Shown here one piece after another: positions 33,837-44,570 of a DNA stretch of 64,000 bases. The DNA is from Pilasporangium apinafurcum (taxonomy: Eukaryota; Oomycota; Peronosporomycetes; Pythiales; Pythiaceae). The notes beneath the pieces were generated by a model, which ran no database searches, was not told the origin of the DNA, and saw only the letters and a list, made by a program, of their open reading frames with translations. Position 1 is the first letter of the stretch. Every line of letters begins with the position of its first letter. The stretch spans positions 333,194 through 397,193 of the forward strand of contig BCKE01000019.1 of NCBI GenBank assembly GCA_001600495.1. The letters run 5' to 3'. The position numbers were made by a program, and so were the translations under genes.

Positions 33837-34116
33837 TTATAGGGAAGAAATTTTGGTAATAGCGTCAAACAGCACTCAACAATCTATGGGCGCTTTTTCT
33901 TACCTGTCTCTCTTTGTTACATTGCAATAGCGCGAGTTTGATGAAGCTGTACGTCATGAACAAGAATAGTATAAAGTATAATAACCTCATAGTGAACTTG
34001 CACAAGTCATAAGAAGAACGTATAAGCATTATATGCATGAATGTGTTACTCATGTGAAAATGTAGGAAAATGGACCTCGTAGGATTCAGACGTCACCTAC
34101 TCAAGCTGGTCTAATG

Positions 34117-35022
34117 CTAAAGCGAAAGTAGAACATCTTTGTTGGCTTCCAACCACTCACTCACCGTCATTGGCTCTTTTCCCGTGAGTTTCACAAAGTC
34201 ATCGGTGATTCTTTCTCCGTATCCATCTCGGATATTCTTCTGATAAATCGCAAAGATTCGCGCCCGATCTTCTTCCCACCCCGTCAGCGACTGGATTTGC
34301 GCCGTGATAAAGTCTTCTGAGACATCTTTGACCTTGATGGCAGTCTCAAAGACCCGATTATATTGCTTCACCACCTGGTCCGCCGTCACGGCTTCTTTCC
34401 CAGTCAGTGTGTAGACAATCTGCCCAGTTGATGTATTCGCTAATGCGATTGCATTCGCCAGCCCCAGGTCATCCCGTGTGATGTACGCAATTTTTCCTTT
34501 GCCCATCGCAGTGTTCCACTCGCCAGTCTTGCGAGCGACTTGCCACGTTCCGAACTGCGACTCGCTGTAGACACCGTTGCGAAGGATCGTATAACCACCA
34601 GGGAACTCGCTCTGCGCTAGCAGCTTTTCTGTTTCATCGTGCTCTTGCACGAACACTGCTGGATTAGATGTCGAAATCCCAGGCAGTGATGTGTAGAGCA
34701 CATGGTTAACGCCGGCTTTCAAAAACGCAGCAAATGCTGCCTGGTGCTGCTGCACACGACGGCCAACTTGCGTGCCGTCCGCACTGATGAGTAACGCGCG
34801 GTCAACGCCTTCGCTGGCGGACAAAAGTGATGGTGGGTCATTAAAATCCAACCGTCGCACGTGAACACCCTTGATTGCAAATTGGTCGAGCTTGGCGGGG
34901 GTACGCGTGGCGGCAACGATACGTGTGGGCTCGACGTTTAACGTATAGATGAGATGGTGAAGTACAGCTGATCCGAGTGGACCGGACGCGCCGGTGACGA
35001 GAACAACGGGAGTAGACGACAT
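34117..35022 (-). CDS. NmrA-like NAD(P)-binding oxidoreductase
   Basis: Intronless, 301 residues. The N terminus has a Rossmann strand and dinucleotide-binding motif (VVLVTGASGPLGSAVLHHL), then a VAATRTPAKLDQF segment that fits NADP preference. The family is atypical short-chain dehydrogenase/NmrA, close to bacterial quinone oxidoreductase QOR2. Key parts are LYTSLPGIS, ETEKLLAQSEFPGGYTILRN and KIAYITRDDLGLANAIALAN. The active-site Tyr-x3-Lys of classical SDRs is absent, as usual in this group. Inferred: cytosolic NADPH-dependent reduction of quinones, or redox sensing. The lack of introns and bacterial-like family raise the possibility of an old transfer from bacteria, not testable here. Confidence 0.85.
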   Translation of the reverse strand: MSSTPVVLVTGASGPLGSAVLHHLIYTLNVEPTRIVAATRTPAKLDQFAIKGVHVRRLDFNDPPSLLSASEGVDRALLISADGTQVGRRVQQHQAAFAAFLKAGVNHVLYTSLPGISTSNPAVFVQEHDETEKLLAQSEFPGGYTILRNGVYSESQFGTWQVARKTGEWNTAMGKGKIAYITRDDLGLANAIALANTSTGQIVYTLTGKEAVTADQVVKQYNRVFETAIKVKDVSEDFITAQIQSLTGWEEDRARIFAIYQKNIRDGYGERITDDFVKLTGKEPMTVSEWLEANKDVLLSL

Positions 35023-35858
35023 TTGTATGGTGGTTGATTTGAAGGCTTAAGGTTTGCAATGATGCAAGGTTTTTGAGCTGTGGGCAGCAAATTAAAGAAT
35101 GAGGTCATTTTCATGCACTTGTTGCAGGTTCATCACATGCCGATAGCACTCGGTCGTACATGATCTCTATAGCTACAGATATATATGTATGCTTAATGAA
35201 AAGCTCTGAATTTGTGCAATCTTTATGATCGTGCTTGTGGTGAACCAAATTCTTTACTAGCGAAAGCATTGGTATTAGCAGTTGCAGTGCAAGTGTATTA
35301 CGAAGCCGTTCGCGTGCAATACACGGATATGTGTACAGAGCGATGGAATAAGCCATCGCGCTTTTTGGCATGCCGTTTATCATTAAGACTCGGTGGTTCT
35401 TGTTCTGGATAACATCATCAGCTCATACACACATCCGCGAGCCACATGGATGTGTAGGCAACTGATTACTTCATCCTAGTCAATAACTGATCAGAGACAG
35501 GCCACTAACTTTCATCCAACTACGCAATCATCTCAATACTCTCTGACTCACGGGGCAGGTAAGAAAAACTGAGCAAACTTCCACGAAATATATCGAGTAT
35601 TTAGAGTATCCATCAATTGACACATAGTCTGTCTCACCAGCGCACTTACACACATCTGCTGTTTACCACGTACCGATAAACTTGCATATTTTTGGAAGCA
35701 TTGTTTTTCGTCATCACCAGATAAGTGTAAATCCATCGACATCATGGCCGGCACGACCAATGTGACCAACTCTCTTCTATCTAAAAGATGATGCCTCTTT
35801 CCATCGCTCACTTTTCAAAATAACTTTTAGTGATCAACGTTCTTCTTCCTCGTTCACC
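35023..35858. other. Divergent intergenic region, NmrA-like and DLH genes
   Basis: No gene recognised. A minus-strand frame at 35811-35548 lacks an ATG. The region carries the two promoters of a head-to-head pair. Confidence 0.35.
35807..35814 (+). promoter_or_regulatory. Initiator-like motif CTCACTTT
   Basis: Matches YTCANTYY, 52 nt before the ATG of the dienelactone hydrolase gene; a pyrimidine-rich CTTTTC follows. Function inferred only. Confidence 0.35.
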
Positions 35859-36635
35859 ATGAGCTGCTGTCCTCAAAATTCCGCGCCTGCTCTCTCCGAT
35901 ACCGGGGGTCGCAACAAGTGGACTACCTTTGGTCAAACGTCGCTCTACGTCACGGGCCCAGCCCAAGCGAAAGTTGGTATCCTCGCGTTTCCTGATGTCT
36001 TAGGACCAGATAGTGGCCGCACCAAGGAAGACGCCGATGCCTTGGGGGCGCTAGGCTACGCTGTCGTGCTTGTGGACCTCGTTAAAAGCGAATACTTAAC
36101 GCTAGAGAAAGTAGAGACTCTTCTCACTACGTGGCTTCAAGAGTACAAGTTTGATAATTTCCTTTTCCCCCGCATCCAAGACGCCATACAATACTTACGT
36201 GAAGAAGCAAAAGTCGAACATATTGCCAGCTACGGCTACTGCTGGGGTGGATGGGTCGGAGCTCGACTCTCTGCCGCTCTAAATGACCCAATTCTCAAGG
36301 GTAACGTGTCGTTCCATCCGTCGTGGAAGATTGAAAACATGTTGAACGGTGACGGTGCTGTTGAGAGACTCGCGCACAAGGTCAATCACCCACAGTTGCT
36401 ACTCTCTGCTGGTAACGATCCAACATTTGTGCGTGAGAATGGGAGTGTCCACAAGATTCTCAAGACCAACGCCAACACTACCATCGCCAAGTATTCGAAT
36501 GTGGTGGACTTTGTAGATGTCGTTCATGGATGGGTGAACCGAGGAGATCTGGCAGATCCGACCACGCAAGCCGCAGTTGCCAAGGCGTGGCAACTTGCGA
36601 TCGAGTTCTTTGAGAAAATTTGCCCAAAGGAATAA
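35859..36635 (+). CDS. Dienelactone hydrolase family protein
   Basis: Intronless, 258 residues. Alpha/beta hydrolase of the DLH type: the nucleophile elbow is GYCWGGWVGARL (Cys in the Ser position, as in DLH), with the acid in LLSAGNDPTF and the histidine in VDVVHGWVNRGD. The N terminus MSCCPQNSAPAL is Cys-rich. Length and domain span are normal for the family. Members hydrolyse dienelactones or other small esters in the cytosol. The substrate is unknown here. Convergent with the Fanzor1 gene. Confidence 0.9.
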   Translation: MSCCPQNSAPALSDTGGRNKWTTFGQTSLYVTGPAQAKVGILAFPDVLGPDSGRTKEDADALGALGYAVVLVDLVKSEYLTLEKVETLLTTWLQEYKFDNFLFPRIQDAIQYLREEAKVEHIASYGYCWGGWVGARLSAALNDPILKGNVSFHPSWKIENMLNGDGAVERLAHKVNHPQLLLSAGNDPTFVRENGSVHKILKTNANTTIAKYSNVVDFVDVVHGWVNRGDLADPTTQAAVAKAWQLAIEFFEKICPKE

Positions 36636-36685
36636 TATGATGACTCTAATACTAAAACATGTAGTTGTTATCCCATTCGGTTACA

Positions 36686-36703
36686 CATAGGACAGTTCCT
36701 ATG
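36686..36703 (-). other. Perfect hairpin 3' of the Fanzor1 gene
   Basis: CATAGGA (36686-36692), loop CAGT, TCCTATG (36697-36703): a perfect 7-bp stem. It lies 108 nt beyond the stop codon of the minus-strand Fanzor1 and 50 nt beyond the stop of the plus-strand hydrolase. It may be part of a Fanzor guide RNA, a transposon end, or a 3' untranslated hairpin of the hydrolase mRNA. Confidence 0.4.
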
Positions 36704-36811
36704 CTTTATAGCTAGTCCCTCTACGTAGCACGGTTAACCTTTATTCATCCGTTTCCGGAATCATAGCAGTGAGGACTTTTATCATCTCAGTTTTTGATTT
36801 CGAATACCAAT

Positions 36812-38212
36812 TCATCCTTTGCCCCTCGTGAAGGCCTCGAGTCTCCTCCTTTCCTTCACTTCGTCGATGAATAGCCTCAAAATGTTTATTGCGGCGTTGA
36901 TGTCACGGTCCCACAATGTGCAGTGACATTCACTATTTTTGCAGTGTTGCACACCATAAAGACCGCCACTGACAATTTTTCCGTCAAGGACGAACCCCTT
37001 CATCTTCTTGTGACAAGCACAACACAGCTTGCTCGTCTTGTACTCGTCCACATCAATAACACGACACCTGGAACCAATTTTCTTCCGTAGGGTCGTTGTA
37101 GGAAAAGCAATGTTGTCTTTAGCTGAGCTTGTGAAACTTGTATCTCCATACGCGATAACGGTTCGTTTATCGTCACCTGTAAGGCTCTTGACTACCTTCT
37201 CGTACGTCTGTTGTCGATGGATGTAGGTCGACCATCGTAGTCTCTTCATCCTCCTTGATGAATACACGTCAAGAAGATGATCCAAATACACGAGACAAAA
37301 TCTCACCCGTTCCAAATAAGAGACAAGGTTCGCAACTTTTGCTGAAGAAACCTTTTCATTGAAGGTTTTGATGTCAGGCTCAGCATCAATCCACTCTTTG
37401 GTCAACTTTGTTCGTCTATGGTAGCTGCACTCTCTGTAGAAACGATCCTTCGACCAGTGGATGACTTCATGTTTCACGTTCTCTCCTTTCGGTTTTTGCA
37501 GCGTAGCCATGCTTTCCTCTTTGTAGACAAGAGCAGTGAAGATCTTCTTTCTCTCCGAATCTAAACCGATGATCCAGTCTTCAAGAGAAAATATCTCTTT
37601 TTGTTCTCTCGTGGGAAGCTTTGGACGGGAGATTGTCACACTAACTGACATACCGTCGGTCGAGATGAAATGCACAAACTCCTTTCGCTGGACTTTGGTC
37701 ACAAGACCTATATTGAAGTACATGCGCCATAACTCAGCTTTATCGGCGTAAAGTTCAACAGGATCACTCAAAGTCTTAGCAAGATGCTTCAGGACAGTGG
37801 TATTGATCTTGATGAAAATAGGTTTGAAGTGTTTCTGTGAAAGCAGAGATCAGACTCGACAACCCTTCATTCCATCATCCACGTGAGCTTGTATGTCTAT
37901 CAGCATTGTGCAGAGAAAGGGTATGTAACATTCCGGTGATTTGCTCAAGTCGAGTGGCAGCGATTCAATCTCGTTTCTCACTCTATCCAATAATTCTTGC
38001 ACCCAAACAATCTCCTCAGTTGGGATGGGATACTTCTTGAACCTGGAGTACGCGAGCACCAGGGCGGATAAGCTATCTTGAGTTTGGATGCTTGCACGAA
38101 CCAGCAGTGAAACAGCACTCTTGATTATCTTGTCTTGGTGCTTTTCAAAATAGTCACTATCGCGAACGAGAGTTGCAAGCATAGTGCGAGAAGGTAGGTT
38201 CCAGAAGCGCAC
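36812..38212 (-). pseudogene. Fanzor1-type RNA-guided nuclease gene, 5' end broken
   Basis: One reading frame runs from 38212 to 36812 with a single in-frame TGA at about 37851. It sits inside a possible 48-nt GT..AG intron (start GTGGAT, end CACAG), a multiple of three, whose removal joins DIQAH to KHFKPIFIKINTTVLKHL. The downstream part carries Fanzor1 features: RuvC-I-like WIIGLDSERKKIFTALVY, then TVIAYGDTSFTSS, then DVDEYKTSKLCCACH with the zinc-ribbon second half HCKNSECHC and RuvC-III WDRDINAAINIL. The glutamate before YKTSK fits the rearranged catalytic glutamate reported for Fanzors. The upstream part (LATLVRDSDYFEKHQDKI ...) starts at GTG, with TGA just before, so the true 5' end is lost or lies in an unseen exon. 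Thus either a spliced, possibly active gene or a lightly damaged relic. Confidence 0.8.
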
Positions 38213-38726
38213 ATTTGGTCAGAACACTATTAACAGTTCAAAAAAAGATAGAGACCTCTGGACCATCGTTAACATGGCAGGAGGTTCAGGATAGTTGTAG
38301 AAGGAATGCTTAGCAATAAGAATGCATAGCTGTTTACAAATGGATAATCAGGAGGTAGTTAAAACCAGAAACATGATCACTTCTAATTGCCCATGTAATG
38401 GAGACCCATTACATCAAGCGTTTTGCAGAGACAGAAGAAGAACGTAGAAAGAATAACAAGTGTCCACGAGCGCCCACAGGGAGACTCGTCCCTCTTTTAG
38501 GATAGCCCTACGCTATGACATTAGAACAAAGCCCGAAAGCAAATGTGAGGGAACATCTTAGGAATGTTTAGGGTGGCATTTTCGGTGCCTTTGGTAATAA
38601 ACAAGAGTCATTTGCCTTTAATGTTTGGTGCTTGTGTCATATTATTCATCCGCGTCAGTAAAGAACCTTATACATCTGTAATAATAGTCAGTAGCTCATA
38701 ATAAAGTCCAATCTCAAACACAAGTC
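38213..38726. other. Intergenic with bZIP-like 19-nt echo
   Basis: No gene. 38589-38607 reads GGTGCCTTTGGTAATAAAC, identical to 30713-30731 in the first codons of bZIP copy 1. It could be a remnant of a third bZIP 5' end beside the third, decayed ankyrin copy. Confidence 0.4.
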
Positions 38727-39510
38727 ATGACTAATAGGAGCAACGTCTTCGTTCCAACTTGTGCGGTGGTGGTTGTTCGTACATCACCCATCGTACACGA
38801 CTTCTCCATCGCAGCACAGTTTCTTTCGGCATTTTCGGATTACTCTGTGTACTGGTGTATCCATCATGCTACTGCGTGTGGATTTCTACATCTATTACAG
38901 TACTTGGGTGCATTGCCAGTGATTTAGTGCAGGTGAATGTGGTGATGATCATCGCCACCGCAAACGGCAATCTTCCGATTCTGCAATGACTGAACAGTTA
39001 CTTTCGTGGTGTGAAAGTGCCTTTACGCGTGCTGGATCCAGCGGTAGCAAACACACAGATGGAGATCGTACAGTGGGTTTATACATGTGGTGTACGTAGT
39101 TTAGTGACTTCATACAAATAGAGACAAGAGCTATATACATGTAACAATGAATGAAGCAGCCGAGAATGGTTTCCTCTCCATACTGTAATGGGTTTATGTG
39201 TATCGAACGAAAGGGTATACGATCGCTGCGATGGATGGAGCTGCTGTCTGCAGGAAAATCGTCAGGAAGGTAGTTCGGTAAATGCGATCGACTACGCTGC
39301 CTGGAATGGCCATCTATCTGTGGTGAAGTGGTTGCATGAACATCAATCCGAGGGGTGCACCAGCAATACGATGCAGTTTTGCCGCCATATACGATCACTT
39401 GGACGTGGTCAAGTCCTTAAATGAGCGCCGAGGAGAAGACCAACCTGTTATTTCTGTTTTGTGTGCTACCTCAAATGCCGACGTGGAGCTTGTACAGTAT
39501 TTATGAGCGT
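38727..39510 (+). pseudogene. Decayed ankyrin-repeat gene, copy 3
   Basis: It starts with an ATG frame (MTNRSNVFVPTCAVV) containing FSDYSVYWCIHHATACGFLH, equal to the start of the intact copies (YSVNWSISSAACAGHINLL), and stops after 66 codons. Ankyrin text then continues in shifting frames: NAIDYAAWNGHLSVVKWLHE plus HQSEGCTS near 39280-39365, then DHLDVVKSLNERRGEDQ near 39390-39440. Several stops and frameshifts separate these. A full protein cannot be made from it. It is older or faster-decaying than copies 1 and 2. Confidence 0.75.
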
Positions 39511-39633
39511 TCCCGACAGCAATTCTTTCGCTTAGAGGTACTCGCCTTGACGAAGAGATACGCATTGTAACATGCTTGAATAATCAGCTAAGTTTTGAGT
39601 CTTCTTCCCGTCGCATATATCCGAAGTAAAAAG

Positions 39634-41455
39634 TCAACTGGGACGATTGTAGACCCAGTCAAATGTCATGGTAAAGTCGACTCCTGCATTCATGTTTGTC
39701 CAAGAAAACCCAGTGAGTTGTTGATCGTAAAGCAGTTAACGTCCTGAATGCTGTCTTACCATTGTGTTTTTCGGTGAAAAATAAGCAGAAGCTAATCCAG
39801 GTGAGCAGCTTGAGTTGAATCAGCGTGGCTTGGTTCTCCAACACAAATGCCAGCTGATGAAACACTGGCAGGCGTAGTTTTCTCGACAAGAATGCACCGA
39901 GTGCAACTAACGAGATCACTTCCAACACGATAAGGATAATGATGTTAGCCAAACTTGCGTATAGTTTAGCTTCGGTGATGTTGTCGTAGCTTGGATAGTA
40001 GATGACGTTGGGCATGTAGAAGACCACCTTGGAGTAGATGGTGTAGACCATTGGAATAATGCATTCGAGGTACTCGACCAGTATCACGTACTCGCAATGG
40101 AAAAGCATGTTGAGCAATTCGTCACGTACTTCCTTTGGGTTTGCAGACAAGTGAGTTTTGATGTGTTGGATGGCGGCATCGGCTGGGTCTGGAGATAGTC
40201 CGTAGTTTGGGTCGACATTACGAAGGAATGGGTGGATCAAGTTGAAACGCGTATTTGATTGAGATCGAAGCTGTAGCGAAGATAATACATTGACTTGCTG
40301 GTGATCAGCTTGACTTCCATTCATCAGTGATATCGGCTCTAGTTGATACGTATCTTCACACAGATCTTGCACGGCTTTACTGAAATCAACCGATAGCTCA
40401 ATGATATTGGGCGATTGACCAGTTTCCATCTGGGCGAGCAGCATCTTGGAATGCCTTGAGTGTTCCAACACGCTACCAACCGCGAGGATCGACTGGGTCG
40501 CATGCGCCACGATAATGAGGAACGTCGTAGTGGTAGAAAAACCACTTGTTTTGATGCATGAGGTCAAGAAGAGCGCGTGGAACAGGTCGATAGAGAAGAC
40601 AGTAATTTCGGGGATGTAATCGTCCAGCTGCGCGCTCTTGCAATTCGCGGCCATGAGGTTCTCCATGCAAAGTTTAATGGCATAGGACATCAGTGTAAAT
40701 GCCAATTGGAACCCGCCATGTAGTGAGGTGTAGACGGCGCTATAGATTGGATAAATGAGTACCAGTAGGATCTGTGTCGAAATGATGGCCGCTAGCACTC
40801 CGAATCGAAATGTAAGCGTCGGAGATTCTTGTTTAGGCGTTCTGCGCAACCACATAGCGATAAAGCAGATTAAAATCATGGCATAAGGTGCTCCTGTGAG
40901 CACCGACATGAACGGAACGGGATAAATCCAACTGGATGCGATGAAGAGCAGCAGCCCTGACTGGATACAATTGGCCGCAAAAGCCAGAAACAACGCTTCC
41001 CACCAACATAGTTGTAGCTCTGGCAGCACTTGTTTCGCCTGGAGTAGGAAGCTCTGCGCCATGACCAGCGAACGAATCAAATAGCGGAGCCACATCACAT
41101 AATTCGCCTTCCAGCCTTTATCTGGTTTATCAAGGGGCATGCTTTCCACGAGAAGCACGAACGCAAGAGCAGGTAGTGGCGTCAGCATACAGACAAGTGC
41201 TACACGCAAACGTGATGTGGAACGACAATAGGTATCCAGGGCTTGCACACGCTGGACCGAGTACTTGCCACTGTGGCCGACCTGCAGTTTTTCCCAACGA
41301 TGAATCAGCGAACTGAAAAACGATATTCCGGCGGAAACAATATTGTTCAGCTTTAACTTGTACGTTCGCGACGATTGATGTTCCACTGGTGATACACTGA
41401 TCAAACGAGGAAGCGAGACAGTCATCGGCATTTCCATATGGTCAGGCACAGCCAT
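39634..41455 (-). CDS. Large multi-pass membrane protein, oomycete-type
   Basis: Two exons: 41455-39760 and 39683-39634, joined in phase over a 76-nt intron (GTAAGA..ATGCAG). This replaces the unspliced tail by NGVDFTMTFDWVYNRPS, a plausible natural end. The product has 581 residues starting MAVPDHMEMPMTVSLPRL. At least ten hydrophobic segments are seen, e.g. VALVCMLTPLPALAFVLLVE, LFLAFAANCIQSGLLLFIAS, MILICFIAMWL, FGVLAAIISTQILLVLIYP and IIILIVLEVISLVALGAFL. The central loop (about residues 350-460) is hydrophilic. It resembles large hypothetical transmembrane proteins repeated in oomycete genomes, and no function is known to me. Confidence 0.65.
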
Positions 41456-44400
41456 GGCCGGTTCGATGACTGAGCAAACGAGAAATGGTGATCAATTTTG
41501 CAATTCTGCACCTACGATCTTAAGCAATTTCGCTGTGAGCTGAATATTCCAGGAGAGAAAGGTACAGGAGAATGGCATATTGTGGCTATTCTTATCCTCA
41601 AATGGGATGGGACTCTTGGCAAATGTAGATACGCGCTATATATTTTTGAGCACAGTGAAAAAAGAATATGTTCTAGCAATAGTTTTCGGAATACTTAGCA
41701 CATGGCTACATATTGCGGCGGCTTCTGCTGGAAATCATAACGAAGTTGCTGTATCTGGGATTACATTGAACCGAGACTTTCCTAATGCACATATGGAGGG
41801 GTTGACAATCGAACATATTTGCTTTGGACCATTTTGCGTGATGCAACACATTGCTCTTCCACGTCTCGCTTCAAATAGAGCTTGGTCGTTTCTCGCGCTC
41901 ACTGTCTGTAATGACAGTTGACAACGTACACCATAAACTGTGAGGTCGAATGAACACAATTTTTCCTCTCATACCTCGACGAACAGCATTGGGAACTGAA
42001 AGAATCACTTGCTTTGCTAAAGCATGAAAACTGAAGGTAAATAGTAGAACGAGCAATTCATCGAACATCATGTCTGCACGCCCGCCATCGTCTGCATCCA
42101 GCGATTGACCAAGTGATAGGTTATCAGTGGAAACGTGATGAGTTATTCTCACGAAATGAAGCGCGTTATGATGACAACTCAGGCGAATATCTCACTAAAG
42201 AAGAGGTCGAGGGTTTCATCCCATGGATTGAGCAACTGTCACAGGAAAGTCTAGAGGGGACGAGTCGAGAAATGGATGTCGTGACTTCTTTGCCAACTTT
42301 GATCGAGAAACGAACAGCGGCAGCGAAGACATGGCCAATTTGGCCAGTAAAGAAGCTCCGAGTAACAAATGACAATCGACACCAATACAACACCAAACCA
42401 TGGCCATGAAGGTCATAGCAAAGCGATCAGTTTAGCAATAAAGCCTTTTTTTGTGTGTACTCATCCTCAGCCAAAGAATTGGCAAAGCGGTGGAGAAGAT
42501 CAGAACGTACGCGTTTAATATCGTTCGAACTTATTGCCTGTGCTGCTAAGCTTTCTCTAGACACAAGGCTTCGAAGGTAGCGGCTATACATTTTACCTCG
42601 ACACCATATAATAGCGTTAAATGGATGAGTGAAAACGTAGCCTATGTGATTTTCTTAGTCCTGTCTCGTGTAATTAGTGATGATGATCCCTAACACCAAT
42701 TCACCATGCTCATGGACGATGTTGCGAGCCTGAAACCTCCTGTAATGATTGAGCTTGGAGCCACAGGATTGTTCAATGGATTTTCATCAAGGAGGCAAGT
42801 GTATTCAAAGCTAATTCTTCGTTGAAAGGTGACAAGAAAACAGAGGCACACATACACATAGCTCCACCACAAACGCACAAGCGAACTTGCTTGGTAATCA
42901 TCCAACATAAGCTCTCAAAGAAAAAAAACGCCACGCAACGAAGCTGAATGCAAAAGAAGACAACCATGAGCATCCCACAGACAGATGTCCAAGAAAGAAA
43001 TTGCAGCCATTTTAAGTAATGTACAGTGTTGGATGCTTTGTATGTTCCTCCATCTGGTTCCTGGCTTCTTTTAGTCATATTCTTAGAGCTCAACCATCTG
43101 CTTTGCATTTGAGATCCAGCCAAATGCAACGGCAATCCATTTAATGTGATAACAAAGCACAGACAGACATGGGCCTGTACACCACATGCCAGTGCTACTG
43201 GTAGCAATCTCGACCAGAGGCGGACACAGAGAGCCCAGGCAGAAAGAGACGGAGATGGGTAGAGCATCGAGTGAGACGTCGCATATATTTGGTTTTGATC
43301 AACGCGTCATTCTGACAGTAAACCATTAAAGGATTCATTTTGAAGCCATCGAATCGAGGCATGTAGCATTTCCGAAGAGCTGAAAGAAAAAAAGATCGTG
43401 AATGATGCTTTTGACGTATGTTTTGGAGCCAAAAGACCTGGTTCGAGAAAGCAGACAAAGGAAAAAAAGTCGGATTTTCAGTTAGCAGAGAGAAACAGGA
43501 GGTTGGGAAGAAAAAGGTAAAGCAACCCTAGCTGGTGAGAATTGGTAGCAGGCACCCAGTCGCCCTTTTCTTCCCACCTTCAAGGTGTTACCAACACCAC
43601 ATGGAGAAGCCACAACTACACGACCGAATTGACGAAAAAAAAGAAAGTAGACGAGGTCAGAAGAGTTGCCTTCATCTTGATTATCACGCCATTCCCATCT
43701 CTCTCTTCTTGTTTTTTTTTCAATTACTAGGTTGTCCATACGCAGATGTACGATGTTGTCTTGGTTTGATTTGACTATAGCACATCCTGTAAGATTTTTC
43801 TTCTTGAGTTTTCAAAAAAAAAACTCGAGTGGCTTGACCACTGTGGGTAAAGGCGACTGATAGGTGGTGGCCACTTTTCGTCCACTAACACTCCACAAGA
43901 TACGGTTCTGCGGACTTTCATGCTCTTGGTGCAGCTGGCGACAATAAAAGCGGCATTCGGTGCCGCATTTATCACAATTTGGTTAGCACAAAAAGTAGCA
44001 GAAATTTCCCGTCAAGGTGAAAACTATGGACATAAATTCCAAGACAACCCAAAGAAAGAAAGAGAGGAAGGAAGGAAGAGATGAACCATACAACAACCGC
44101 CATGCACAATTGGAATTCAGGAAGCTAGACTGATAAATCCATCCAAATAGTACTTGATGAATGTCCAAGGGATCACCACAACAAGCTCACCTACATGCGA
44201 TTACTAGTGTTACAGCGAAAATCCATGTGCCGGCGTGTTTCACATCCTCCATGCACGAAAAAGACCATTGGGAACCAAAAACGAGCCATTGTCCCCCTCT
44301 CTCTACCAGAAGATAAGCAGAAAACAACCAAGTTGTGTTGCGACACCAAGCTTCGCATGCTTTCACCCACAGACACAACATTACGCCAAACATACACATA

Positions 44401-44570
44401 CACACAATCCGATAGAAATAGACTATGGATGCGTCATGCACCGACAACACACTCCACACACTTTGCCGTTTCCCACTGACGTCAACAAGCTACCACAATT
44501 CAATTTGCTGTCAACTACTCACTCGAGTATTTTTTTGTAGCCTTTCTACTTTCTCATCGCCAAGACAATC
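41456..44570. other. Gene-poor 3.1 kb region
   Basis: No confident gene. A frame open from 42041 to 42409 (HPAIDQVIGYQWKRDELFSR ... EYLTKEEVEGFIPWIEQL) looks protein-like but lacks an ATG; it could be the last exon of an unrecognised gene, whose earlier exon might lie near 41580-41920. 43380-44160 contains several purine or pyrimidine runs. The last few hundred bases are the RNase T2 promoter. Confidence 0.3.
42041..42409 (+). CDS. Possible terminal exon of an unrecognised gene
   Basis: Open frame of about 122 codons ending at TGA 42407-42409, with balanced, hydrophilic, protein-like composition. The in-frame TAA at 42038 and the lack of ATG mean it needs an upstream exon; an acceptor-like AAATAG ends at 42044. 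No family recognised. Confidence 0.25.
   Translation: MVERAIHRTSCLHARHRLHPAIDQVIGYQWKRDELFSRNEARYDDNSGEYLTKEEVEGFIPWIEQLSQESLEGTSREMDVVTSLPTLIEKRTAAAKTWPIWPVKKLRVTNDNRHQYNTKPWP

Noticed and set aside
35548-35811. Minus-strand frame of 87 codons next to the dienelactone hydrolase promoter
   Set aside because: It begins at GTG, has no ATG near its start, no family similarity, and overlaps the likely hydrolase promoter.
43380-43830. Purine/pyrimidine runs suggestive of a regulatory or repeat element
   Set aside because: No clear period or inverted repeat; looks like ordinary low-complexity intergenic sequence.
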